Source: Shimia ponticola
GTDB lineage: Bacteria > Pseudomonadota > Alphaproteobacteria > Rhodobacterales > Rhodobacteraceae
Direction: 5' to 3'
Length of the DNA: 64,000 bases
Assembly: GCF_007995215.1 (NCBI RefSeq)
Contig: NZ_VCDK01000006.1
Location: 434,001 to 498,000, forward strand
Under the pieces are notes generated by a model. The model was given only the letters and a program-made list of their open reading frames with translations, was not told where the DNA came from and searched no databases. The position numbers and the translations under genes were made by a program. Shown here piece after piece: positions 1-8,045 of this stretch; positions within the stretch are counted from its first letter, which is position 1; each line of letters starts with the position of its first letter.

Positions 1-513
1 GTCTCGGACAACGAGATGGGCGGAGTGATGGCGGTCGAACATCTCATTGCGCAAGGGCGCCGTCGCATAGGTCACATTGCAGGCTGGGAAGGTGCCAGTA
101 CACAGCGCGCCCGAGAGGCCGGTGCCTTGTCAGCTTTGCGCAAGGCCGGACTGGGCCTGTATGCGCGCGAGGTTGGAAATTTTGATAAAGAGCAGGCCCG
201 CGACGCGACACGCCGCATGTTCAATGACGCCGAGGCTCGGCCTGATGCCGTCTTTGTGGCTAATGATTTCATGGCTTTTCACGTCATTGATGTCCTGCGG
301 TATGAGTTGGGCCTGACTGTGCCCAAGGACGTGGCCGTCATCGGTTTTGACGACGTGCCAACTGCCGCATTTGCGGCCTATGAACTGACAACCATCCGCC
401 AGGATCTTGATGCGATGGTGCGCCACACTGCCGAACTGCTAATGGGGCGCGAAACTTCTTCACGCATGATCACGCCCTCGCTGGTCGTGCGCTCCACCTG
501 CGGTGCGACTTAA
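1..513 (+). CDS. LacI-family transcriptional regulator, C-terminal part (5' truncated by window)
   Basis: The frame is open from base 1 and ends with TAA at 511-513, giving about 170 residues of the periplasmic-binding-protein-like effector domain. Family hallmarks are the AVEHLIAQGRRRIGHIAG stretch, the DAVFVANDFMA segment and the DVAVIGFDDVP segment, followed by the usual dimer-interface end with TTIRQDLDAMVRHTAELL. The helix-turn-helix lies outside the window, so the target operon and the sugar-like ligand cannot be inferred. It converges on the NTF2-like gene, and the two stop codons overlap by four bases. The family call is secure; the specificity is unknown. Confidence 0.93.
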   Translation, partial: VSDNEMGGVMAVEHLIAQGRRRIGHIAGWEGASTQRAREAGALSALRKAGLGLYAREVGNFDKEQARDATRRMFNDAEARPDAVFVANDFMAFHVIDVLRYELGLTVPKDVAVIGFDDVPTAAFAAYELTTIRQDLDAMVRHTAELLMGRETSSRMITPSLVVRSTCGAT

Positions 514-1493
514 ATCGCACCCGTCGACAGCAGGATCTGTTTCCAGATCGCTGTCTCATCGATCAGCGTCCATTCGCGGCGGATGCCCCTTGGTCCCATT
601 TCGAAATGGGTGATGCCCATGACATAGACCTCGGCCCCGGTTGGACGGCCAAAGCGGCCCCAGCCGTCATGTCGCCCAAAGAGTGACCAGCGCAGCGCAA
701 TGCGTGGTGCCATCATTGGGTCTTCCTGACCGATGACATGATCAATGGAAAACTCGGCCGCGGGAAATGCCGAACGTAGTCCCAACCAGAACGCGTCCGC
801 CGCGGCCCATCCGTGTGCTTGTTCATGGCGTGGATAAGCCAACTCAGCGGCCCGGTCATAGGTTGCCGGGATAACGGATAACTCAGCCGACATGATCCGG
901 TTCAGGATGTCGGTTCCTTGTTCGGAAAGCGCATCATCGGTTCCACGCCCGGTGTAAGGACCAACCATATCGGTTGCTGGGGTCAACGGCTTCACGCAGG
1001 TGTCCGGCCCGCCTTCGCGCGCGATCAGATCACGGGTCCAATCGACGACATCCATGCCCATCTGTTCGACAATGGCGGCCTGATCGCGGACCAGCCACTC
1101 ATCGGCAACGGCATTATCCTTGCACCAGCAATCAGCCAGGATGCGGTAGGTGAGGCGGCGTCCTGTTGGCGCTCCGTACATGCCCGGTCCGGTATGGGTG
1201 GCCCAGCACAACAGCCGGTGAGAACTCAGAAAACTGTCAGGGCCGGTTGGGCACCATATAACGTCTTCGCCCGGCAGTTCGCGGTCTGGAAATTCGGCCA
1301 GTGTTGATTGCGTGGCGGCAATGATGCCGTCGTTTCCGCGCACGACCGATGCTGGGGAGCGGACGATCAGATCAGGCGCATAGTAGCGCGTCAGCGACCC
1401 GATCTCGCGGTCTTCCCAGATGCGTTTCGTAATTCCAAGGATGTAGTCCTCGGGTCCCTGCCACTCGTCGTCAAATCCCGGAAGAAAGCTCAT
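510..1493 (-). CDS. tandem NTF2/SnoaL-like domain protein
   Basis: A 327-residue soluble protein. It seems to hold two SnoaL/NTF2-like alpha+beta domains, roughly residues 15-160 and 185-325. The first has LTRYYAPDLIVRSPASVVRG, typical of the cone-shaped fold; the second has a similar layout ending in REWTLIDETAIWKQIL. Such proteins bind or isomerise small hydrophobic ligands, or act as ester cyclases. No catalytic residues can be assigned here. The ATG overlaps the soeC stop codon (ATGA, 1490-1493), so it is probably translationally coupled to the sulfite dehydrogenase operon. That is an unexpected partner. There is no signal peptide. Confidence 0.75.
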   Translation of the reverse strand: MSFLPGFDDEWQGPEDYILGITKRIWEDREIGSLTRYYAPDLIVRSPASVVRGNDGIIAATQSTLAEFPDRELPGEDVIWCPTGPDSFLSSHRLLCWATHTGPGMYGAPTGRRLTYRILADCWCKDNAVADEWLVRDQAAIVEQMGMDVVDWTRDLIAREGGPDTCVKPLTPATDMVGPYTGRGTDDALSEQGTDILNRIMSAELSVIPATYDRAAELAYPRHEQAHGWAAADAFWLGLRSAFPAAEFSIDHVIGQEDPMMAPRIALRWSLFGRHDGWGRFGRPTGAEVYVMGITHFEMGPRGIRREWTLIDETAIWKQILLSTGAI

Positions 1494-2362
1494 CGTTTCC
1501 CGTAATAAATCCCTACGACATGCTCTGCCTCTGCAAAGAACAGCCAGCGCAATGTCACCACACCTGCCAGATGCAAGAGCACTGCGACTGCACCGATAAC
1601 GTGACCAGGTGACGGGATGAAGAGCAAAAAGAGCGGCGCGGCCAATAGGGCAATCGCGATGACCCGTAGCTTCATGGCATGCTTGCGTCCGATTACATGC
1701 ACCATCTCGCGCATCAGATAGTTGTTGCCTGTATGTGGCGGCTCGAATGCGCGAACGGTGCCGCGATCACCAAGGCCCGTTGCTGTACCGATGTCTGTCC
1801 CTGAGGTCGCCAGCGCCTGATCGCCCCGCTTCCACGCCAAGAGCTGAACTGCAATTGCGACAATGAAAAGTGGGAGCGCAGCCCAAAGCTGATTGGTCAT
1901 CAACGCGCCGCCGGATACCGACAAAAGCAGGAAGATCGCCGGTGTGGTCGCTTGGTTCCAACGCGGGACCGTTTTCAGTTGCGTATAGATCATCGCCGTC
2001 GCGTAGACCGTCAGGACAGACAGGATCGCCCCGATGACGCCCAAGACACGGAAGGTTTCTCCAAGGAACACGGCACCTGCCGCATAAAGCCCCATGACAG
2101 TCAGGCCACATACGGCGATCACTGCTTCGCGGCTCAGCCACGAGGATCTCCATTGCGTGAACGCCTTCAAGAAGCGTTCAGGATGGCCAAGATGAAAGGT
2201 CGAGGCCAAAAGCCCGCCGACGGAAAGCGCAAACGCCACGGCGAAGAAGGCAAAAGCTGACCAGCCGGTCACATCCGGAAAGCCAAGACCCAACCAAAAG
2301 AGCATGCCGAAGCCTAGGCCAGACAGGCTTGTGAACAGGATTACTGAGGTTGCCGGATGCAT
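1490..2362 (-). CDS. soeC: SoeC-like membrane anchor of sulfite dehydrogenase (DmsC/NrfD-type)
   Basis: A 290-residue integral membrane protein of the DmsC family with about eight hydrophobic helices, starting MHPATSVILFTSLSGLGFGM. The start is the ATG at 2362, one base after the soeB stop; a longer reading to 2452 would run inside soeB. In complex iron-sulfur molybdoenzymes this subunit anchors the catalytic dimer to the inner membrane and passes electrons to the quinone pool. The HLGHPERF segment near residue 60 is characteristic of the family. Sulfite specificity is inferred from the pta-xsc-tauR neighbourhood; DMSO reductase-type function is the sequence-level alternative. Confidence 0.85.
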   Translation of the reverse strand: MHPATSVILFTSLSGLGFGMLFWLGLGFPDVTGWSAFAFFAVAFALSVGGLLASTFHLGHPERFLKAFTQWRSSWLSREAVIAVCGLTVMGLYAAGAVFLGETFRVLGVIGAILSVLTVYATAMIYTQLKTVPRWNQATTPAIFLLLSVSGGALMTNQLWAALPLFIVAIAVQLLAWKRGDQALATSGTDIGTATGLGDRGTVRAFEPPHTGNNYLMREMVHVIGRKHAMKLRVIAIALLAAPLFLLFIPSPGHVIGAVAVLLHLAGVVTLRWLFFAEAEHVVGIYYGKR

Positions 2363-2363
2363 A

Positions 2364-3104
2364 TCAGAGCCGCTCCAGTGTTTTATCCAACCAGCCAAGG
2401 AAGCCTTTTGGCTCTGCCGCGACCGGTTCAAGAAATGGGGCCAGCACGTCAAAGGTTTCGTCCTTTGGACGCGGTGGCAGGTATTTGTTGACGGGTTTCG
2501 TGCCTTGTTCCGGCATCAGGTCCATGCCCCCGCGCTCGGCAACAAGCTTGCTGACGTCGCTGGTCTCATCGCCCAGATCGCCAAAATGGCGCGCGCCAGC
2601 GGGGCAGGTTCGCACGCAGGCCGGCACGCGGTCTTCTTCGGGCAGGTTTTCGTTGTAGATACGGTCGACACACAGCGTGCATTTCTTCATCACGCCTTCG
2701 GCTTGATCCATCTCTCGCGCGCCGTAGGGGCACGCCCATGCGCAGAGACCACAGCCGATACACGAACTCTCGTTCACCAGAACGATCCCATCTTCGAGGC
2801 GTTTGTAGCTTGCGCCTGTCGGGCACACCGTGACGCAGGGCGCGTCTTCGCAATGCAGGCAGGACTTCGGGAAATGGATCAGCTGCGCCGCGCCTTCGCT
2901 CGGTGTGATCTCGTAGGAATGCACGCGGTTCAGGAACGTCCCGGACGGATCGGCTCCGTAAGGGTCCTGATCAGACAACGGCGCGCCGTAATTCTCGGTG
3001 TTCCACCCTTTGCAGGATACCACGCAGGCATGGCAGCCGACGCAGGTATCGAGGTCGATCACAAGGCCGAGCTTTTTCTCTGTTTGGCTAGGCAGTTGGG
3101 TCAT
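2364..3104 (-). CDS. soeB: SoeB-like iron-sulfur electron-transfer subunit
   Basis: A 246-residue DmsB-type ferredoxin with four cysteine clusters: CVGCHACVVSC near the N-terminus, CLHCEDAPCVTVCP, CIGCGLCAWACP and CTLCVDR with a later CVRTCP. This is the pattern for four [4Fe-4S] clusters linking a molybdopterin subunit to a membrane quinone site. There is no Tat signal, so it is cytoplasmic like SoeB. Its start overlaps the end of the 47-residue peptide gene by 17 bases, and its stop is one base from the soeC start, so the three genes are certainly co-transcribed. It is the electron wire between SoeA and SoeC. Confidence 0.9.
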   Translation of the reverse strand: MTQLPSQTEKKLGLVIDLDTCVGCHACVVSCKGWNTENYGAPLSDQDPYGADPSGTFLNRVHSYEITPSEGAAQLIHFPKSCLHCEDAPCVTVCPTGASYKRLEDGIVLVNESSCIGCGLCAWACPYGAREMDQAEGVMKKCTLCVDRIYNENLPEEDRVPACVRTCPAGARHFGDLGDETSDVSKLVAERGGMDLMPEQGTKPVNKYLPPRPKDETFDVLAPFLEPVAAEPKGFLGWLDKTLERL

Positions 3105-3231
3105 TGTCTGTCCCTGTTATGATTTGTGTGACGGACTCTTCCTTGCTGGGGTCCCATGTGGCGACAAACCAGATGAACGACCCAACCATCAAGGCAACGA
3201 AAGCAAGGATCAAAAGCAGGGTGCGTTTCAT
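3088..3231 (-). CDS. 47-residue single-pass membrane peptide in the soe operon
   Basis: A short gene starting MKRTLLLILAFVALMVGS, with one hydrophobic helix over residues 4-24 and a charged polar tail ending DNDPTA. The ATG overlaps the stop of the upstream hydrolase (ATGA, 3228-3231), and the 3' end overlaps soeB by 17 bases. Both boundaries fit translational coupling, which supports a real gene despite its size. The topology suggests a short cytoplasmic N-terminus with the tail outside, or an uncleaved signal anchor. I do not recognise a family. A role as an accessory subunit or assembly factor of the membrane-bound sulfite dehydrogenase is inference only. Confidence 0.7.
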   Translation of the reverse strand: MKRTLLLILAFVALMVGSFIWFVATWDPSKEESVTQIITGTDNDPTA

Positions 3232-4073
3232 GCCGCGACCCTCCCAAAACACTGATCCGTAAAAGCTGTCAGATCCGCATTGAAACGGTCTGCCGCCTCC
3301 CAGAAAGGGGCGTGACCGCAATCTTCGTAGATCAGCGTTTCTGCATTCGCGAAGTGCGCAGCGGCCTCTTCCCCCATCGGGTCCGGGGCCAGACGGTCGT
3401 GGCGTCCCCAATGAACCATGACAGGCACCTGCGTGGCGGCGGCGACCTCGCGATAGTCCTCATGCCTGCGTCGCGCTGCTTCGCGGGCTGCAGGTGGGAC
3501 CATCATGTTGAAACCGACCATCCGTGCAAAATCGTCTGCATCAGGTTGATGATGGAAACAGGCGCGTACGAATTTGACCGTGGCATCTAGGTTCGCCGAT
3601 TGATCGTCCGAATACATGCCCTTGGCGACAAGGTCGGGGTCCGAGTTTCGGTATTCCAGCACACCGGGTTGAATATGGCGGCCGGTTGTGACGGATGTGC
3701 CGATTTGCATAACTCCGGCCAGACCGCGGTCGCCATAGGTGCGCAGGTAATCCAACACGACCCAACCGCCCATGGACCAGCCAACAAGGATCGGGTCTTG
3801 CAGCGCAAAATGGTCAAGGATCGCCTTGACGTCGCCCGCCCAAGGCGCGGAGTGGTTGTAGGCCTCCGCGTTCAAAGGTTTGTCCGACGCTCCGTGACCG
3901 CGCAGGTCGGGCATAATGAGCCGGAACTGATCCGCCAGCGGCATCTGCCGCGCCCATGACAGGTGATGCTGTGACCAGCCATGGATCAGCACGAGGGCCG
4001 GCGCGTTTGATGGCCCGGCCTCGAAGACGGCCAATTTAGTGCCGTCCGCGCTTATGATGTCGTGCTGCTTCAC
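3228..4073 (-). CDS. alpha/beta-hydrolase fold protein inside the soe operon
   Basis: A 281-residue soluble alpha/beta hydrolase. The oxyanion region is LVLIHGWSQHH (about 27-37), the nucleophile elbow is GWSMGG with Ser100, the acid is probably the Asp in HWGRHDRLAP, and the histidine lies in YEDCGHAPFWE. The triad looks complete, so it should be active as an esterase, thioesterase, haloperoxidase-like or C-C hydrolase. The start is a GTG at 4073 overlapping the soeA TGA (GTGA), which implies coupling. It sits between soeA and soeB, interrupting the usual consecutive soeABC order. The substrate cannot be told from sequence. Confidence 0.88.
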   Translation of the reverse strand: MKQHDIISADGTKLAVFEAGPSNAPALVLIHGWSQHHLSWARQMPLADQFRLIMPDLRGHGASDKPLNAEAYNHSAPWAGDVKAILDHFALQDPILVGWSMGGWVVLDYLRTYGDRGLAGVMQIGTSVTTGRHIQPGVLEYRNSDPDLVAKGMYSDDQSANLDATVKFVRACFHHQPDADDFARMVGFNMMVPPAAREAARRRHEDYREVAAATQVPVMVHWGRHDRLAPDPMGEEAAAHFANAETLIYEDCGHAPFWEAADRFNADLTAFTDQCFGRVAA

Positions 4074-6889
4074 GCGTCCTGATCGGTTTTCACACGCAGT
4101 TCATCCGGCCCGGTGCCGACAGGGGATTTGATCGATGGGAATGCAGGCTGCGCCTCGTTTGGAGCCTTCGCCTTTTCCACGCGCACTTTCAGATCAAACC
4201 ATGCCGCTTGGCCCGTCACCGGGTCCGAGTTTGCCCATCGTAGGCCGTCGCCTTTCGGCGGAAGCAATTCGTGGATCAGATGGTTCAAGAGGAAGCCTTT
4301 GGTGGCCTCTGGCGCATCGGGTTTCAACGCCCACGCACCTTTGCGTTTTCCAATCGCGTTCCACGTCCAGACGGTGTTTTCGTTCAACGCCGCCATATGG
4401 GCGACCGGCACGGTGATGTCTCCATGCGGGGATGAAACCTTGGCCCAATCGCCCTCGGCAAAGCCATTCTCCTCCCAAATCTTGGTCGGAACAAAGAGCG
4501 GGTTCTGCCCATGAATTTGCCGCAGCCAGGCGTTTTGCGATCCCCACGAATGGTACATCGCCATCGGCCGTTGGGTCAGCGCCGTTACGGTGAACTCATC
4601 CCCGCGATTGTCGACGGAAGGGTCGTACCAGATCGGCAGCGGGGTCAGCGTATTCTTGATCCGCTCGCGCAGGTGATCCGGTGGTTGACGGTCTCCGACG
4701 CCTTCAGCCGCCAATTGGAATTTGCGCATTGGCTCGACATAAAGCTGGAACAGGTAGTGCTGCGGTTTGTCATAAAGACCGGTTTCCACCGCCCAGTCCT
4801 GATAGTCCGGGTTCCAGGGTTTGTAATAGTTTGACCCTTCTGGGATGTGTTTGATCCAGAACCCACCGTTGTCGATGTAGCGTTGCAATTGCTCCGGATT
4901 CGCCTCGCCACGGCCCTGACCATCGCCGTTGCCGCGCCACCCTGCCAGTGGGCCAACACCCGGACGCCGGATGTGGTTGGTGATGTAGTCACCGTAATCC
5001 GCGTATTTCTGGCTGCCGTCCTCATTGACGAAACCGGGAAGGTCCAGCTTGGCACCCAGCTCGCAAAGCATCGACTGGAACCCTTTGACATCGCGGTCAG
5101 GCTCGATCACCGGCCAGCGGATCGCGTCTGCGGCGGCGTCTGCTTCGCAGATCGGACGATCAAGCAGGCTGATGCAATCGTGCCGCTCAAGGTATGTCGT
5201 GTCCGGCAGGATCAGGTCGGCATAGGCGACCATCTCGGATGAATAGGCATCCGAATAGATGATACGCGGGATGACATAGTCGCCGTTGTCATCCTTGTCC
5301 GTCAGCATGTCGATGACACCGCGCGTGTTCATCGTCGAATTCCACGACATGTTCGCCATGTACATGAACAGTGTGTCGATCTTGTACGGATCACCCGCGT
5401 GCGCGTTCGAAATGACCATGTGCATCATCCCGTGGGATGACATGGGGTTTTCCCAAGTAAACGCTTTGTCGATCCGCGCGGGCGTTCCGTCGTCTTTCAG
5501 GCAAAGGTCATCGGGGCCATGGGTAAAGCCAAGATGCGGTCCATCAAGCGGCGCGCCGGGGGTGACTTTGCAATGCGGCTTGGGATGCGCCTCTGACGGT
5601 TTGGGGTAGGGTGGTTTGAAGCGGAAGCCACCCGGAACCTCAACCGTTCCAAGGATGATCTGAAGCGTATGCAGAGCACGACAGGTCTGAAAACCGTTGG
5701 CATGGGCCGAGATGCCGCGCATGGCGTGCATCGACACTGGGCGGCCCTTCATTGTCTTGTGCTTCCGCCCCCGGAAATCGGTCCACGGGGTGGGCAGCTC
5801 GAATTCTTCTTCGAACGCGACGCGTGCCAGCTCGGCGGCAATTGCCTTGATCCGCGCTGCGGGAATGCCGACTTTGCCTTCCACCGCCTCGGCGGCGTTC
5901 TTCGGATCAAGGAACTCTTCCAGCATCATCTGGAACACGGTCCGATGCGTGACACCATCCACAGTCAGCGTGCCGCCAAGATGGGGCTCAATACCCGGAC
6001 AATCCCAAGGCTTAGCTTCGCCGGACTTGCGGTCGATGACCATCGGTGCGCCGTCGGTCGTGCGCAGGAACAGTCCCTTTTCAGGGCCGTCCGCTTCATT
6101 CACCAGAACCGACGCGTTGGTGTAATGGGCAAGGTAATCGAGGTCGATCTTGCCCGATTTGAACAGCTCGTGGATCAACGCGAGGATAAACAGACCGTCT
6201 GTGCCCGGCGTGATACCAACCCATTCGTCCGCGACAGCATTATAGCCTGTGCGGATCGGGTTCACGCCAATGACCTTGGCGCCTTTTGCCTTGATCTTGC
6301 CGATGCCCATCTTGATCGGGTTCGAGTCGTGATCCTCTGCCACGCCGAACAACATGAACAGCTTGGTACGGTCCCAATCCGGCTGACCAAACTCCCAGAA
6401 TGCGCCGCCCATCGTGTAGATGCCGGCAGCCGCCATGTTCACGGAACAGAACCCGCCATGCGCCGCGTAATTGGGTGTGCCGAAGGACTGCGCCCACATG
6501 GAGGTAAAGCTCTGCGACTGGTCGCGACCGGTGAAGAACGCCAGCTTGGACGGGTCTTCGTCCCGGATCGGCTTCAGCCATCCGGCAGCGATATCCAACG
6601 CCTCGTCCCAGCTGATTTCTTCGAATTCGCCCGAGCCGCGCTCGCCCACACGTTTCAGAGGCGCACGCAGGCGCGACGGTGCATTCACCTGCATGATCCC
6701 AGCCGACCCTTTGGCGCAGAGAACGCCCTGGTTCACCGGGTGGTCGCGGTTGCCTTCGATATAGGCGACCTTGCCGTCTTTCAGGTGGACGTTAATCCCA
6801 CACCGACAGGCGCACATGTAGCAAGTCGTTTTCTTGACCTCGTCAGAGACTTTGGGCGACAGGTCGAGCTTAGGCTGCTGATGGGCCAT
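4070..6889 (-). CDS. soeA: SoeA-like molybdopterin catalytic subunit of cytoplasmic sulfite dehydrogenase
   Basis: A 939-residue CISM/DMSO-reductase-family protein. The N-terminal [4Fe-4S] motif is Cys23-x2-Cys26-x3-Cys30-x27-Cys58, followed by Mo-bis-MGD-binding domains. There is no twin-arginine signal, consistent with the cytoplasmic, inner-membrane-attached SoeABC enzyme that oxidises sulfite to sulfate. The ATG at 6889 is chosen because AGAGAGGACC lies just upstream; a TTG at 6907 is also possible. A 116-base gap separates it from pta, so it could have its own promoter. The order tauR-xsc-pta-soeA is what I recall from Ruegeria-type roseobacters. Thiosulfate or polysulfide reductase activity would be the alternative on sequence alone. 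Confidence 0.87.
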   Translation of the reverse strand: MAHQQPKLDLSPKVSDEVKKTTCYMCACRCGINVHLKDGKVAYIEGNRDHPVNQGVLCAKGSAGIMQVNAPSRLRAPLKRVGERGSGEFEEISWDEALDIAAGWLKPIRDEDPSKLAFFTGRDQSQSFTSMWAQSFGTPNYAAHGGFCSVNMAAAGIYTMGGAFWEFGQPDWDRTKLFMLFGVAEDHDSNPIKMGIGKIKAKGAKVIGVNPIRTGYNAVADEWVGITPGTDGLFILALIHELFKSGKIDLDYLAHYTNASVLVNEADGPEKGLFLRTTDGAPMVIDRKSGEAKPWDCPGIEPHLGGTLTVDGVTHRTVFQMMLEEFLDPKNAAEAVEGKVGIPAARIKAIAAELARVAFEEEFELPTPWTDFRGRKHKTMKGRPVSMHAMRGISAHANGFQTCRALHTLQIILGTVEVPGGFRFKPPYPKPSEAHPKPHCKVTPGAPLDGPHLGFTHGPDDLCLKDDGTPARIDKAFTWENPMSSHGMMHMVISNAHAGDPYKIDTLFMYMANMSWNSTMNTRGVIDMLTDKDDNGDYVIPRIIYSDAYSSEMVAYADLILPDTTYLERHDCISLLDRPICEADAAADAIRWPVIEPDRDVKGFQSMLCELGAKLDLPGFVNEDGSQKYADYGDYITNHIRRPGVGPLAGWRGNGDGQGRGEANPEQLQRYIDNGGFWIKHIPEGSNYYKPWNPDYQDWAVETGLYDKPQHYLFQLYVEPMRKFQLAAEGVGDRQPPDHLRERIKNTLTPLPIWYDPSVDNRGDEFTVTALTQRPMAMYHSWGSQNAWLRQIHGQNPLFVPTKIWEENGFAEGDWAKVSSPHGDITVPVAHMAALNENTVWTWNAIGKRKGAWALKPDAPEATKGFLLNHLIHELLPPKGDGLRWANSDPVTGQAAWFDLKVRVEKAKAPNEAQPAFPSIKSPVGTGPDELRVKTDQDA

Positions 6890-7005
6890 GGAGGTCCTCT
6901 CTGACAAAAATCGAAAGATGAAAGCGTGTAGACGCTACCGGGTTCAGACCCAGAAGGCCAATGTGCATTGCGCCATTCATTATGCGGTTACAGACTGACA
7001 CTCGC

Positions 7006-8022
7006 TTATGCACCCAGCGCTCTGGACTGCGCTGCGGTGACAGCGATGATGTTCACGATGTCCTCTGCTACGCATCCGCGGCTGAGGTCATTGGCAGGAA
7101 GCGCTAGGCCCTGAAGGACAGGACCGATGGCCTCGGCTCCGCCCAGTCTTTGTGCGATTTTGTAGCCGATATTTCCCGCATCAAGATTGGGAAACACAAG
7201 CACGTTGGCCTGACCCGCAACAGAAGACCCTGGTGCCTTCTTTGCGCCGACCGAGGGAACAATCGCAGCATCAAACTGCAACTCCCCGTCCGCTGACAAA
7301 TCCGGGCGACGCGCCCTCAGATCGGCCAGTGCGTCGGTTACTTTTGTGACGTTGGGATGTGAAGCCGACCCTTTGGTCGAAAAAGACAGCATCGCGATCT
7401 GCGGATCACGCTCCATTAAGGCCGCGCAGGATGCTGCGGCTTGTTCGGCAATCGCGGACAGTTCTGTGGCTGATGGATCAATCACCAGTCCGCAGTCAGA
7501 AAAGATCATCGCGTCTGCATTCGACCAGTGATCAGATGGAAAGGCCATCAGAAAGAAGCTAGAGACCAGCGCCGCGTCTTTATGTTTGCCGATGATTTGC
7601 AACGCGGCGCGGACAGTGGCGCTTGTTGTTTCAACCGCACCACCAACGGTGCCGTCCGCATGGCCAGTACGGACGAGTAGCGCAGCAAAGATGAGACGGT
7701 TCTGAATGTCCCGGGCAGCACGCTCTTCTGTCATGCCCTTATGGCCGCGAAGTTCGACCAGTTTTCCCTGAAGTTCGGGTGTAAGCGGAGAGGTCGCCGG
7801 ATCATGTATCGTGATCCCGGCTGCGTCATCGCCATGATCGTTGAACACGGCCATTACGCGCGCCGTATCACCAACAACCGAGATCTGGGCCATGCCTGCG
7901 TCGCGCGCAGAAATGGCAGCAGCGATGACCCGCGGGTCATCGCCTTCGCTCAGCACAATTCGCTTGGGGTCCGACGCTGCGCGTTCGCGCAGCGCCCGAA
8001 GGACTGATGGAACCTCGGTCAT
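7006..8022 (-). CDS. pta: phosphate acetyltransferase (short form)
   Basis: A 338-residue enzyme matching the short phosphotransacetylase family, beginning MTEVPSVLRALRERAASDPK, with the typical RIVLSEGDDPRV motif and the conserved C-terminal glycine-rich region that binds CoA and phosphate (GSSVAGQANVLVFPNLDAGN). It converts acetyl phosphate from Xsc to acetyl-CoA. It lies 23 bases downstream of xsc on the same strand, with GAGG ahead of its ATG, so they form one transcript. This short form without the N-terminal regulatory domain is the type usually paired with xsc in alphaproteobacterial taurine, isethionate and cysteate degradation. Confidence 0.94.
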   Translation of the reverse strand: MTEVPSVLRALRERAASDPKRIVLSEGDDPRVIAAAISARDAGMAQISVVGDTARVMAVFNDHGDDAAGITIHDPATSPLTPELQGKLVELRGHKGMTEERAARDIQNRLIFAALLVRTGHADGTVGGAVETTSATVRAALQIIGKHKDAALVSSFFLMAFPSDHWSNADAMIFSDCGLVIDPSATELSAIAEQAAASCAALMERDPQIAMLSFSTKGSASHPNVTKVTDALADLRARRPDLSADGELQFDAAIVPSVGAKKAPGSSVAGQANVLVFPNLDAGNIGYKIAQRLGGAEAIGPVLQGLALPANDLSRGCVAEDIVNIIAVTAAQSRALGA

Positions 8023-8045
8023 TCTTGCCTCAAGCCCTGGGTGCT

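Noticed and set aside
5669-6904. A 411-codon plus-strand frame opposite soeA
   Set aside because: Shadow of the GC-rich molybdopterin gene; the minus strand has cysteine motifs and a good ribosome site.
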